A DNA stretch of 64,000 nucleotides from the NCBI GenBank assembly GCA_023846275.1, contig JAIUJO010000145.1:517001-581000 (forward strand), written 5' to 3'. How positions within the stretch are numbered: the first letter of the stretch is position 1; each line of letters opens with the position of its first letter. The notes beneath the pieces are model-generated. The model had not been told where the DNA came from. It made no database searches and saw nothing but the letters and a program-made list of their open reading frames with translations. The stretch is from Vanilla planifolia. Taxonomy: Eukaryota; Streptophyta; Magnoliopsida; Asparagales; Orchidaceae. Below, piece by piece: positions 27,912 to 41,929 of this stretch. The translations under genes and the position numbers were made by a program.

Positions 27912-30429
27912 TCCTCTCCCTTCAACTTTTATTTCCTAAATTCAACAAACCATCAATTTTTAATTTCAATTTAGCTTTTGATAAAACCTAGCTTTAGCTC
28001 AAGTTTCATTCTCTCACATTAGATGATTTATTCTAAGCTAAACAACGACATCATATTGAACTTAAAATTCTTAATAAGTAGGGTGATGGTCATCTTATCG
28101 AAAGTGATGTTGTTGATCAACTTTGTTCATTCTTTTGGATTTAAACCTTGAATGATCTATTGTGCATGAGATTGAACAATAGAGTATCGATCAAGTTGTT
28201 TAATGGGCCTTCAACAAATCTCCATCTTATATTTTACCATTGTTTTTTATTTGTAGCCCACCCAACTCGTTCATTACCAATAATGCACTAGTTTAGAAAA
28301 CTAATTATATGATCAAAAGCACCATAAAATCGAGATTCTTTTAGCAATTTTTATTTACGAAAGTTCATTTTGTACTAATTCCATTTTAAAAATATTTTTT
28401 GCACAAAATCGTGAATTTTTGTAGATTTAATGTTTTGATGAATATGAATATCTTTTTTTACCATAAACATTAATGTTTGCATGCATAAAAATTCAAGTCC
28501 TTACTAAGCACCTTACCTCTAAGACTTTTCATTATTGTTGGAATTTAAATCTTTCATCTCAATATAGGAAACATTCTGATATTCAATTCTATAAATGACT
28601 AAAATGAATGTCAAGTGCATGCTTGAAATAATGTTCAGTGGTAGTAATTCCTCATTATTTAATAAAAAGTAATTTAACTACTACATAAGCACTCAAAAGA
28701 ATAAAAAATGTCTTGAACACCATCTTACGGTGCCCTTTTTGTTCTTAGTAACCTTCCACACCCTTGAGCATATTTGGTATTATTCATATGACTTTTGTAA
28801 GCTCTATTCAAGCAACATTCGACACCATAAGATAAGAATGATCACTTATAAGTTTCTACTTTGCTAAATAAAAAATCATTCATTAGGTATACCATAAGAT
28901 GACAAAAATGAGCTACTTCAATAGATTGGTGTGGTCCAAATTTTATTTTGTCTCTTAAAGACATAGTGCAAAAAATGCCTACATTTTTATGATACCATAT
29001 CCAAACCTAAGAAAGTATTAAAAAATAAAATTGTCCTAAATAACATAAGGTTTCTTAAAATATACATATAATACTACAAGTACAAATGGCACTCAAAATG
29101 GGGCAACTGAAATTAGTGTGCAAGTTTTTTTAAAAATTATCACACATTCGATACCAAAATTTTTAAATTGTAATTAAAAATTCACAAAAGCTATACTAAT
29201 AAATATATAGGAAGTAATATGCGAATTTAAATGTGCATCCAAAATTTTTTTCTTTTTCACTCATACAATGTCAGCCAATAACAAATACCAAGTCAATTAG
29301 CCTTAGTTCACATAATCGTTTCTCTTCTTTGTCATAGTTAGTTAAGAAGCATTTTCATCACATGCCATTTCTTTGGAATTGAGGCATAACCTCCTTTCTT
29401 AAGGTACGTTTGGGCTTCAACACTGGTATCATTATGAGATTTTAACAAGGCTCAACCCAACCTAAGGTCGGATGATTTGCTAAACCTTTTGTTAGCTCAT
29501 GAATTATTGAAAAGTGTTTTTGTTCAAATACTATATTTGAGTAAGAGCCTATTAAAAAATTCTATTAATTTAGAATTTGAAATCATAGGATCTGGACAAG
29601 TAAGAACTTTTTTAAAAGTCGAAGTCTTAAATTAATCTTTTGTATAAGGGATCTTAACAAAAAATAAAGTGATTTTAATAACCTACACCCAAAATACAAA
29701 TGTTGTTGGAGTAGAGGCAAGTTGATTTACCACTACAACATAGAGGATTTTCATTGGAGTTTTCGTTATTCCTCTTCTTTAAGTTCTGCCATAAATATAA
29801 GAATACATTATCTAAATTCTAAAAATTCACTTAAAAAAATTTAATAAAAATATTTTAGGTTTATTATCAATAAATGAAGTACTATCATTCTCCATAGGCA
29901 AGGAAGAGCTCAACTCCATGGGCCTTGTTAAAATCTCTAAATTTAGGTGTTGTAGCTCCTCCTTAGTAATCTAAGAGTCATCGGAGACTTGATGGGCATG
30001 TTAGCCTACCAAAAACATTTTTTGTACATCATTCAATGTTATGATTATTTGATCATCTAAGATTGGTTCCACTAAATCACAAAGATCATAAGATGTGTCT
30101 AAATGTATTGGATAATTTTACTTTGCAATGACGATGAAGGCTACAAAGGCTTGCTAGGAATTAGGAATCGTTTTTTGTAAGATACAAGTTATTGAATATT
30201 AATGGCAGCTTTAATTTTGTTATCATTAGGTAAATCAAAATATATATGTTGATACTTAGTCTTTATATAATTGTAAATTGTTAAGTATTATAGGAATGTA
30301 ATATTTTATGGGTTCCAAGTAGAGTCTCTCAGACCTAACACAAATGATTATTTTATGGGTTTCAATAAACTTTCTAAGCTGAAAACAAGTATTTTCTAGT
30401 TATTTATATATTTAATTATTTAAAGTAAT
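27912..30429. other. Unassigned sequence between elements A and B
   Basis: No family could be assigned. A minus-strand open stretch at 29353-29446 reads in part VEAQTYLKKGGYASIPKKW, which looks less random than its surroundings but matches no family I can name. The interval is slightly richer in unique-looking text than the AT-rich left half of the window. No RNA gene or terminal repeat is seen. Confidence 0.5.
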
Positions 30430-31110
30430 TTATTTAGCAATATATCTATGTAATAAAAAAATATGATATGTAAAAGACTCAACAAACAATGAAGTGCTAA
30501 ATAATAAGGTAACAGAGTAAAACTAAAAAGACTAACAATCATTTTAAGGACTCAAATCTATTGTTCTATTAATCGAATAATTTTAGATCAAATAAGTAAA
30601 ATGCTATGAAAGATTCCAGAATTCAACGTGTTCCACTACTAGGGTAGAAAAAAGGTTACCTAAACTTCAATTCACTGCTTCTATTTGCTCCTCTATTTTT
30701 TTGGATAATATGTCCATTGAACTTAAGTTTTGAAGTCTTTAGCCACCAAAGTATTTTTTTAAATTACCTTGTAAATCTGACATCATGATCTAAAATAATT
30801 ATTTGAGGTAAAACAAGTAGTTTAACAATTTCATCAAGGAATCACTTCGCATTGTGGGAGGTATTTGATGTCATATGGAAAGGAATAAAATGGGCTATTT
30901 TAGGAAACTTATCAATATGAATATAGAATCATTTTTTCTAATTATTTTTAAAACTCCTAATACTGCGACAAAACTTACATGTTTCCATGTTGATTGTGCT
31001 ATAAGTAATGGTGTGAATGCATCTTAACTATCATTATGAAATTTAGTTGCAACACATCTTGGAGATTGGGAATCTATCCATTCAAATTTTGTTGGGTAAT
31101 CATGTCCTAT
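30430..31110 (-). pseudogene. Isolated Ty3/gypsy integrase relic (element B)
   Basis: Minus-strand 30873-30932 reads SIFILIDKFPKIAHFIPF, a clear match to the plant Ty3/gypsy integrase core text SIFVVVDRFSKMAHFIPC. It is followed by a LHGVP..I.SDRD-like block and, near 30640-30680, an SLGNLFSTLVVEHVEFWN stretch that matches NRSLGNLLRTLVGEH...W. Upstream, the equivalent of GLYTPLPIP...W..VS is visible near 31000. No LTR, RT or tail could be tied to it. The L1-type relic begins just beyond it at about 31200. It is a decayed fragment. Confidence 0.75.
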
Positions 31111-31199
31111 AAAATCAATGAGTCTCGCCTCTTATTATTTTGACTGGACAGAAATTTCTAATGAGTCCTCCATTATGTACTTGTCAGACAAGAAAATCT

Positions 31200-34100
31200 C
31201 TAAGAGATATGTGGGGTATGTAAAGTTAAGATTTGAAAAAAAAACAATCTTTCAAAAAATAATGATAAAAAACTTTCTTAGATAAAGTGTTGACCTCAGA
31301 TATGTATGACCTAGATCTAGGTAATATCTTCATAAATTATTGTTGAGTGTGACTATAATTTTACCATTGTAGAGGCATCATGTTTGATGTGTTTAATGCT
31401 AAAATTTAGGGCAAAGTGGTTTAACAAGCTTATGCAACTAGGACACTATATCAGCATGAATTTCAAAATCTTTATATGCACAGAAAGGGTATTTCTTTGT
31501 AAATTTAAAATTCAATTTCCTAAATAGTTAGCAAGTGGGAATTAATTATTTAGGTGCCTCCAAATTAGCAAGTAAGTTTTAGAAGACTAGCAAGTACTCT
31601 ACACTATTTTTTCTAACTTATTAATAAGAGAATTACTTATAAGACTGTATCATGGTGAATTGATAGTGAATTGTATCGATCCATTTCTATTTTGTTTCGT
31701 GTATGAAAATTGTGAGAATGATTTTCTCTATATCATTCCAAGTTAGGAGCATGCTCCATAACAATTGTTATTGAAGTAATTACCAGTTGTGTTTTAGCCC
31801 AAATAGTTTTTGAGGTGATGACCTGCTTGCAAAGCCTTACATTACATGCATCCTTAACATATTTCAATTTTTGAAACACTTATCTATAGTATTCTTAGAG
31901 GATCCTAATTTATTTCTAGTTGGCCAAATTTTCTTACTCACCTAATCATTATTAGCCAATAGGAAACCATTTGTCACACTTTTTACTATATTGGTAATCG
32001 TGTTAGGAGGATAAGGTATCATTAGAGTTTAAAGTGGTATTAATTGGAGGACATGACTAACCATTACTAACTCCCATTAAGGGTAATTTCTTCTTACCAA
32101 AATTGTTAATCTGTTATTGGACGTGAACCATTTATTTCTTAGCTTTAAATAATTTTCTTTCAAGTTAAGGGATTGGAAAGTAGCATCACTTGAATCCCAA
32201 GAGTTCTTAAATGATGTTATCAAGGTTGTGTTTTATGTTTTTAAATCAAATAAACAAGTCCTTTCATACATTAATCAAAAAACTTGATGTGGTCTCGAGC
32301 TTAGAGAAATATAACTCAATAGTTTTAATCAACTATTTGTCACTACTTTATAAGAGGATATAGCCATCTATAAAGCAAAAATGGAAGTTTGTTTGACAAG
32401 CTCTTTGGGGGCCTTGTGATTAACTTTTCCTTGCATATGAAGAATGTTTACCTTCTTGTTAGCACATCAACCACAATGTGGAAAACAAATAGGGATAATG
32501 GGTTATCGCGGTTTAGCCAATGAGACAATTGGAAGGACTCATTATTTTTGCATTAATAATGACTAAAAAGCAACTTATATTATAAATACACGTCACTATG
32601 TTAAAAAATTAACTATTGAAGCTAAACATTTATAGTATATGTTTAACAAAGCCCTAAGATATATTACTGAAAACTTTCATAATGTTTAGCTTGATAATAA
32701 AATTATTACCATTGATCTAGTGATTTTAATCATTAAGTAGTTCTTATAAAAGTAAGATATTTTTAATGAATTCTCCTATGTAAAAGTTTTTTGCTCCATC
32801 AAGATAATAGTGTGTACAAACACTATAGGCTAACTACTAAAAATGTAGTATTTTTTAGAAGAAACTATAGAAACAAATTATTCTAAAATCTTCAAAAGAT
32901 TTAGTACAATAGGTCTTTGGAAGGACGATTACATTAGTGCTAGTGAATTCGTTAAGTGATCGGCTACCAACAAGAAAAACAATGATATCATCATTAATGT
33001 CATCTTGAATGGTCAAACAATGCTTATAAATCAAACCATTAAAGCCATCCAATCCACAAGAACTTAAAGAATCCATCAAAAAATAATTTGTTATATTTCC
33101 TACTTGCTAGCTTGCTGAATCAACAACATTGTACTATTTAGTGATTCTAAACATAATAAATCAAAGCACTTATTTAGTAGGGACAAGTTAGAGGTGAAGC
33201 AATCCTTGACATATTTAGCAATTCAATCCTTTTTTGAGGCCAAACTCCTATTGGAATCTTTAATATTTTATGTACTAAGATCCTTTTCATATTACTGACC
33301 ATTGTGTGGAACACATTAGACTTTTTATCACCAATCTTGAGTCACAAAGTAATTGTCATATGGCTCTAATAAATTTCCTCTATTTTAGAAACCATGATTA
33401 GCTGATCCAAACCTCTGTTAGTTCCAACCCTAAAAACTCATCTATAACTCTTTAAATTTCTTTTCCTTCTTCATAACATGTTACTTTGAAAATTCAATCT
33501 TTTAAAATATATTAGCAAATTAAGTTTTTGTTCATTTTTTAAAGTGCTCTTTAACTCTCATTAGCTTGAAAGATAAGGCCCCCATTCCTAACATAGCAAT
33601 TGGAAGACTAAAATTCTATGCAACTACTAGATAGACTTCTATGTCTTCAACCCAATTTCTTTGGAATCAAAGTTGTTCAGTATTAGATTTATTTACTGAT
33701 GGAGAAATGATCAATATGGGGATTAGTTTGGTAAGATATTGTTCATATGTTGAACCCTTAAAGTAGGAAATTCTTTGAACCAATCTTGACTCAATAGGTA
33801 ACACATCATTTACATATCGTGCACTATAACCAATTGAAGGCATTTTTCTTCATTTTCAATATTTGGCATTTAAGTACCACAACTACAACACCCATATATT
33901 GTTAGAAATGTTGCCTTTGAAATAGTGAAAGGTTTGTATCCTTTAGTAATGTCCATTTGTCCATCTCTGACAAGGTCTTCCCCCATTGCAATTAACTTTT
34001 GTGCATTTTGATCATGTTATTAAGGCATCAAGACACTATAAAACAAACTACACCCTTGATGTTAATAATGAAGAAGTTATTAGTTACAACATGTGATATT

Positions 34101-35630
34101 TGGATTATGAGATTTCTAAGGGCTTCTTTTGGTCTTTTTCTTGCAAATAAAATTTTTACATTCCATTTAAATGCTTTTCTGATTGACTTGTGTCTAATAA
34201 CCCCCATAAGGCCATTATTGTCTATCCCAAAATGGTTAAGAGCCTTTGCTTTTTCTTGGGGATCCTTATTAAGGCTTTTGAGGGATTGAATCTCCACTAA
34301 TTGTTTAAGCTACATATCCTTCCTTTGCTTAAAGTTAGATTAAAATTTTTTACTATTACTTTACAATCTCTCATTGAGGTTGATCAGAAAAATGAACAAA
34401 TAAATTATTCATTATGCAATTTCTTTCTATATTAATGTTTAATGGTCTATAATGTAGTGGGGTGAGATATTTCTTTCAATTATGAGGGATAGAGTTTTTT
34501 AAGCATGTTAAGATCCTATCATTCCCTTATCAATTTCTATACCCTTACCTTGCCTCAATGATTTTCATTCATTATCCAACCTTTAGGTGTCTAAATTGAT
34601 GACTAACAAAGTTGGACATTTCACATTGCTTACTGCTTAAGTAATTGGATTTTTCTCATCTTCACTATTTCTTACAAATATGGGTCTAAAACTTTTTTCT
34701 TTCTCACTTTGGACCGTTGAGCATCCTTGTATAAAGTTGTATAGATAGTATTTTGAAAAAAATTTAAATAGTTAATTTTTTTCCAAAATCCATTAGTGCT
34801 TCCAATATTTCTAGACATTCTAATATCTAAAGCAAGATCTTTAACAAGATTGAGCAACACATACGCTAGAGTCCCATAGGGGTAACTTGATTTTTTGTAG
34901 AATTTACTTTTAATGAGTTGTTGACTATTGACATGATTGAGAATAGGTACTACTTATTGATCAGGTGGATTGGAAGGTTCTCCAATAAGATCCACACAAG
35001 AGCATTCAAATATTTAATATTGAGCCAAAACATTAGGAAACATTTTAGGTTTCTCATTTCAATGACAATGATTTTCCAAGTAATGTGCATCTAGTATCAA
35101 ATGCTGTCCAATTCTAGTGAAAATCTTTAGAACACAAGTCTACCCCATCATGGCAGATCCAAAGTAGCCAATTTTTTTCAATTCTAAGTCTTAGTAATTC
35201 CATGTGGGGTCCCCCAATTGAAAACATAGCTTATTAGAGCAAGTTTGATGGAAGAATCCATTTTGGAAGCAAAGTCATTATCAAACATGATGTCTTTTTC
35301 AAAGACATTGGCATTATCATGTTGGGCAAGGATGGATTCACCTTAAAAGAAAGGCCCCAAGGAAAATGCACTCATAATGCCTAAAATAATGGAATGGCCC
35401 TAGAATCATGCAGCAAATTTCATCATGCTCACACCAAACTTTGGAAACGTTATTGCCTCATTATTGCTTAGACGCTTATGTTTAATGTTCTTTTGAAATG
35501 TCATGTCAAAATGCATGATTTTTCAATTTGCTACTTACAATTCACTAGAAGTTTCAGCATTAATCTTGACCTAATGAGCTTCTTGCATCATGTGAAGTGT
35601 GGATTAAAAAAGAGATGATGAATTACTATA
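31200..35630 (-). mobile_element. L1-type LINE relic, longest copy (E1)
   Basis: Read on the minus strand, the order is a region shared with E3 (35.5-34.4 kb, the place of ORF1), a region at 34.3-33.8 kb at the place of the endonuclease, a linker (33.7-33.4 kb), the reverse transcriptase (33.1-32.2 kb) and a 3' part (32.0-31.3 kb) shared with E2. The linker contains QRNWVEDIEVYL and WFANIFKK-like text, resembling the plant L1 pattern FRFE..WL..PDF...W and KEWNK..FGNIF. Many stops and small frameshifts break it. The longest open pieces are only 60-96 codons. No poly-A tail (plus-strand T run) or target-site duplication was found, so the ends are estimated from where similarity to the other copies stops. 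Confidence 0.75.
32220..33079 (-). pseudogene. LINE reverse transcriptase relic of E1
   Basis: The open stretch 33079-32855 reads SSCGLDGFNGLIYKHC, then STNVIVLPKTYC and SFEDFR. These are the conserved plant L1 RT blocks S.GPDGF.G.F...CW, ST.I.LIPK and ..DFRPISL. The usual P of GPDG is replaced by L. Further along (32500-32230) there is text matching the DPLSPFLF block and a block of the IKTIELYFSKLETTS type that normally follows the FADD catalytic box. The FADD box itself is not legible. The gene is broken by stops and frameshifts. Confidence 0.85.
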
Positions 35631-37677
35631 AATTTTTTTTCTTATGAAAATATTTAAAAATATATAATTGTATTTGTAATAATTTTGAACAAATTCCTTA
35701 CAACCATTAAGTTTTATTTAATAATCAATTTTTGGGGAAATTGAGAAAAAAAGACAACAATAATTTTAAAGTGCACACAAGTATATTTTTTGTGAACTTA
35801 GCTAAAATCAAACCTGCATTTACACATGAAAAAGCCAAGGAATGCAAAAACACTTATACAAAATCTTACAAAAAACTGGATAGGCTAAACCCCAAGAATA
35901 ATTAAATAGGAAAAGGCATGCCATAAATGCCTTACAATAAAAAAGGATTTACAATAAGAAAAAAAACAACAATAAGAGTCTATAAAGGCTAGTTCTTATG
36001 CATAACGAATGCACAATAAGGTACATGTATTTTAATTTTATCAATTAGAAAATGATAGATCAACTGATTTTAAGGAAGAGTTTTATTTGATGATAAAGAA
36101 CAAAACAAATGGAGGTGACGATGAGCACTAGCTACTAATGGCTTTATATTCAGTACTGGAAGCATTTTCTTTGTATTCCAACTTATAATAATTTTATATC
36201 AACAAATAACACTTACCAAACTGGCCCTTTGATCGTTAGGTTTTGAAGGATATTTTTATTTAAATAATATTATTTGAATAAAGATTAAAATGGCTAATAA
36301 ATTATAGTTAAATAGTAGTTTTGTAACACCCACATGATGACAAGCATGCTTGGCATTAGATAGTAAAAAATGTATCAAGTGATGTTTTCAAGAAATTAGA
36401 GCAGTTTTCAAATTATGATTTCAACTAGACAATTAGAAATAAGTTATGACCTGATAGTTTCATTTAATTTTACTTGTGGATTAAATGTCGACCACATAAT
36501 CAGAAAATTTAGTGATCGAGTTGCTGATGAAAATATCACTTTAAAAATTGCAAATGAGTTATTAGCAACCACTTAATTGGAAAATTGTATGATCAAATAG
36601 GTCACATCATTCAGTAATGTTTAAAAGTCAGCTATGTACAAAAAGCATTACATTTTAGTCGTACTTGATGTACTTGCTCTTTTTTTTGGTCAGTATAGAA
36701 TTTCTTGTGTTCTTCAGAAGTAGTCTAATTTTAGTGCTAGCTGCACTTTGGTTTTTTAGGATTTAATCAGACTTGTTAATAGTGACATGATTAATTGATA
36801 TATGAATATAAGGAGTTGTGCCTTGATTCAATATTGTTCCATCCATGTTCAAGAGTGATGCCTCGATCTGATTATTGTAGCGAACAGGTTCAACATTTTT
36901 TCCCTACACCAAACTTTTGTTATATATATTTAAGTTAGTTAATTCAATTAGAATTATTTTTTAAAATTTTAACATTTAATTAATTATTTTATATATTAAC
37001 TTTGAAAGATAAGAAAAATGATTCTTATGATGATCAACATATGAAAATAGAAGATGTTAAAAATTAAGATATTTTCTGATATAGATAATTTAAATTTTAA
37101 TTTAATTTTTATAGCTTCCATGAATGGTTAAAATAACCTTAGCATTGTAATAAAAAATAAAATTAAAATACATAAACTTAAATTCAAAATGTACCACTTG
37201 ATGTTTAGTTTCCAGTTAAGATGATCTTTATGAGATTGGATATTTCTGTCTCTTCTTCTTTGATTTGTTTGTTGAAAAATAATATCAACTCCTTAACATC
37301 TAAAAATTTACTAAACCAAATCTATTATTAATACATCATGTTTGTTGTCATCAAACTAAGTTCCATGATAAGGTGTGGCTAGGTGTCAATAGCATAACAT
37401 CATGCTTGCAAAATTTTTTGATGTCTCATTGTAGCTCCTCTTCATCATCAATCTAGGTTAAATATATGCTTCCTTGATGACTATGTTAAACATTACTTAT
37501 TTGGGCTGCTATCATCAAAACCACTTTTTTCCTCCATGAGCTCATAGGGATAGAAATGTTCATGGTTTCCTAATAAGGAAAATTAATCCTTTAAGAAACT
37601 AAACTTGCTAGATAATAAATAATTAATGTAACTACTTTTTCTTAATAAAAAGATTCAATTGTGCACATACACATGTT

Positions 37678-37698
37678 TATATATATATATATATATAT
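37678..37698. repeat. Short (TA)n microsatellite
   Basis: About 21 bases of uninterrupted TA alternation, followed by TTATCATTTTG. Confidence 0.9.
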
Positions 37699-38325
37699 TA
37701 TCATTTTGTCTTATCCTAACTCTTAAAAGATCTGATAGAATTGTGCTTATTGTTTTTCTATAAAAGCCATGAGTGTAGAAAAAATCTAAAGAATCACATT
37801 ATCATATCAAGAAATCACTCTTGACCTTTTAGGCTGCTGTACAAGGCCACAAAATCACTCTTCAACTTGTTATGTACTTAATTGTAAGAAATGGAGGTGA
37901 TCTCCTAAATGAATTTGGGGGCTCCACATGTTTAACTAATATTATGCATGCTTATAAACCGCTATGTAGAGCTATGTTATGTAGAAATAAGCACTATCCG
38001 ACTAAAATTCCCAATTCATTTTTCATATATCACTTTGAAAATGTGAAAGTATTTGTGGTATTATATCAAGCAATAAATTAAATAGTTGAAATTTCATCTC
38101 CCTACCCAAAACATGTAGATCCAAACCTACCGATTCAATCACATTATTTTCATGATCAAATGTTTGAAAGCTCATCCTTCTTTCTAAACAAGAGCATTAT
38201 TTTGAATCGCTCGATCATATAATTTTCATGATTGGATGGTCTAAATTTCCTCCACCTTTCTAATCTGCATAAAAAGTAAATTTAATTATTTGATTTTGAA
38301 ACTTTTGTGATCAAATGCTCCAAGT

Positions 38326-38530
38326 TAAAATCAATCATGTTGCTCACATTTACCTTCATTTCATCATGCATTGTTTTGATTTAGAACTCAAGAGTAAAAT
38401 CAATCATCTTGCGATCATTTACCTCGATTTTATCATGTCATTTTTTATCTAATGATCCATTTTAAAATCAATCATCTGACTTTCATTTATTATGATATAT
38501 TCTAGATTCTAAAGGTCGTAATGATGTATG
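38326..38530 (+). repeat. Degenerate tandem repeat, period about 68 bases
   Basis: The word AAAATCAATCAT recurs at 38327, 38396 and 38464, each time followed by a CATTTACCT- or CATTTAT-like block; in the first two copies a TTTCATCATG or TTTATCATG block comes next. Spacings are 69 and 68 bases. The third copy is weaker. No coding frame runs through it. Confidence 0.6.
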
Positions 38531-41500
38531 ATGGATCATAACAATATTTTTATAAACATTGTTGAGCAAGCCAACTCATTATTTTTCATAAAGGACAACA
38601 TTTGAATAGTTTTTATTGATATAGCGTCGTTCGACACATAACAACAAATTGACAAGTTTGGTTACTACATTTAGTTGTTGTAATATGATTATAATTTGTA
38701 TATTTTTAACATAAAAAGATTGGTGAAAAGTTTATAAATTTTTTTAAGCTAGAAAATTGAAGTCTTATTTGTTGGTGCTAACCATTATTTCTATTTAATA
38801 TATCCTTTAGTCTTTGGACTCCAGCACTCCTTTTTACTTAAGTTAACAAACCTTATAATATTTTATTTCTTCATTTATTCAAGCAAAGAATAATACATTT
38901 ATTCTTTGTTAAATATTTTATGAAAATAAGATTACTATAAGCATCAAATTTTATTTGTGATTGCAATTTTTCTTCTTCTATTTGTTTTATTTCTTTGAAA
39001 GGTTATTATTGACCTTTCATTTTATTTTATTTTTGTGATGGTTGTTTTTTTGTGAAAGGCATACACTAATTGGTTTTTTTTTTGTTTGTTTTTTATTTGG
39101 GGTGGATGCAGGTTGGGAATTAAGTTCACCTTTCTAACAGTGTTGGTTTACTTTTCATCTATTTTCAAATCTATTATTTTTAATTTTTTTCTAAATTTTA
39201 GACAAAATTGTTATATTTTAAAATAAATAGATATTTGTACAAATTCATTCATAAAGATTTACTCAAATTCTATTTATATTTATTTTAAGTGGTTAACATC
39301 CTCTGAAATCATATAATCAACTTTTTCAATACTACTTGTCATGTAAACCATTGCTCAACCTTCTCTTTTAAAAAATGAATACCATTGTATATGAAAATTA
39401 CTATAGATATAGTTTAGTAGTTGAATTGTATTATCGTTATAATGATGTCCTCTAAAGGCAAAAGTTGATATATGAGAAAAAGGATGAATCCTTATGCTTT
39501 CAATGTGCTAATTTACATTAATGTTGTAAGCCAATTGGTTACCATTCATTGATTTGGAGATTCTCATTTAAGTATCTATATGACAAATTCAATATATTGG
39601 TTTGAATAAATGCAACACATAGAGGTATCCATAGGGGCAATAGTAAATTTCATAAAACTTATCCATTGAAATGATGTAACCAAGCATAAGAGCACAATGA
39701 ATTGAATCACATTGCAAACACGCCACAAAAATATTGGTGAAGTGATAAATGATGCTAATTAAAGAACTGTGCTGCTCCAACTGAGACAACGTGCCTAAAT
39801 GGATAAGTTTGACCAATATATTCATATATTGTTCCATGCCACATACTTAAATAATAACAATCGTAGAATCAAGTAAAATATCATGTTCTACATAATTGGA
39901 TTTCATTGCTATAAAAAAAGGAAAGACTAATAGTCAATAGATTTGTCTAATCCTTTGTAATGAGTGAGTATATCAAAATGATCATGATACTAGGTGGAGG
40001 AATAAGAGAAAAGTTGATTTATTAGCATTGAGAATTTTGTATAGAGTATCGTAGTCTTGGCATGAAACATTCGGCTTGGATGTTTGAGGAATCATGTTGC
40101 ACTTATTAAGAAAATGTTCATCATCAGTGTAATCTAAATTATTTTTTAAAGCATTATAAAAACAAAATTGCCCAACACCAACTAAAAGTTTTTACACCAA
40201 TCTAAATCATCTTTTTTGTTTATCTAAGCCAATGATAGTATTTCCTTCAAGGAAGTTGTCAAACAATACAATGATGAACTCCATAACCATACGTTTTAAA
40301 ATGAATGATCATTGTGATCATATTTGTTTAAACTTTTGACAAAATATTAGTGACATAGAAAGCCATTAAGAAGGTTTAACGAATTCAAACAAATCACCTA
40401 ATTATCGAAATGAAATACAAAGTTTGACGTATTGTTTAATAAAACCATTGTACGTAATTGATGCCAATTAACTAGTCTTTACATTGGGATGATTAGGAGG
40501 ATGAAGTGGCCAAAAAATCAAGACATGCCAATGATGAGCTTCTAAAAACATACCATGTGATTGAATTAATAAATAGTTTCATTTGCAATTGGATCAAATA
40601 ACCAACACATTACTAAGGAAGTGACGACTTTTTCTCGTTCTTTACACATTAAATTTCTAAATAGAAAAATAAATTTCATAGCTTGCTTCCTAATTCAAAA
40701 ATTTACCATTGTATTAATAATACAAAAAATTTTACTATAGTTGTAATACAATTTATACTCAATTTACTATCACAAAAGTTTTGCAAAAAAACTCTTGAAA
40801 TGGGTTTGATTGGTATTATATTGGAAAGGGAAAAATCATTATCTTTAATACAAAAAGAATAGGTATCATGTATTGGAATAGAGAGATTCTATTGAAATGG
40901 GTTTACCTTCAGTGAAATGAGCAATGTCAAAGAGGTTCATTCCGTTGGCCCAAAATATGACCTATTTGGCATGAGCAACAAAGCCCTAGGTAGTTTATAG
41001 GAGTTGAATTGTTTTGCAAAGGTTCAAAAATAAAATAAAATTTTGCTGCTCTTCTTCCAATTTGTTCCTTCTTATTTTTCAGCCCCAATAGCCTTGTGAT
41101 TTCCATAAGAACAAATCGACGTTGACCACAATGAACATGTTAAGTAATTTCTTGCTTTTGAATGTCGAAGGATTCATTGGATGACTTTCTTTATGATCGC
41201 TCAACAAATATATCGACATCTCCCCTTCTTTTTTTTAATTAAATCATTGAAACTTTTTAGAATTTTTTATGAATCTAAAATGTCTAAATGAATATGATTG
41301 CTAGTGAATTGAGTTATTAGTTTAATACTAAATAACCTTCTCTAAACATGTGTTAGAATGAAATCTCTTTACACTAAAATTAATTCATTTTGTTCAAAAG
41401 GATTAACATACACAAAGAGAATCTAGTTCTTTAGCAAATCATTGCAATGATTGATTTACTATTTTATTCTAAAATAATGCTCTATAAGTCTAGATTATCA

Positions 41501-41929
41501 CTTGAGTCTAAACCAAATGTACTATTATGGCTTATCCTCTATATTTATTTTAGATCTTTCATAAATTGAGAATGCATTGATTTTATTACCAAAGTCATCT
41601 ACCATCACACGACCACAACCTACAATGCATTGGTTTCCTATTGTCAATCAAATAGTATATATTTTGAAAAATGTTAATGTTGGGGGAGTCCACAGAACCA
41701 CTTTAATTGTTTTGCATTTTCTATTAGAAAGTAGAGGAAGCAATCAATATTCTACCAATTGAAGATTTATTAAGCTTCCCTACATGATTAGACTACAATT
41801 GAAAATGGCTTAGATATTATGCTAAACTCTATTTATCATAGAGCTCACTACGCTTTTTGCTATTCTTTAGTTTTAAATTTTCACTTCCAGATATTGTAAC
41901 ATGCGAGAAATGAAAGAACTCAAGATACA

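Larger units (their letters stand above)
35631..41929. other. Unassigned AT-rich sequence between LINE copies E1 and E2
   Basis: Open stretches such as 37872-38081 (plus), 39589-39837 (minus) and 41577-41762 (plus) show no family I recognise. Decayed repeats are likely, because text quality between about 39500 and 41900 resembles the neighbouring transposon fossils. A short TA run (37678-37698) and a degenerate tandem repeat (38326-38530) are listed separately. Confidence 0.5.

Noticed and set aside
28000-30400. Ty1/copia element suspected from the general text
   Set aside because: I could not find any of the copia hallmarks (GAG-pre-integrase zinc finger, PYTPQQNG block, or copia RT block) on either strand.
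39589-39837. 82-codon minus-strand open frame as a small gene
   Set aside because: No recognisable motif, no conserved partner in the window, and its length is within chance expectation for 64 kb in six frames.
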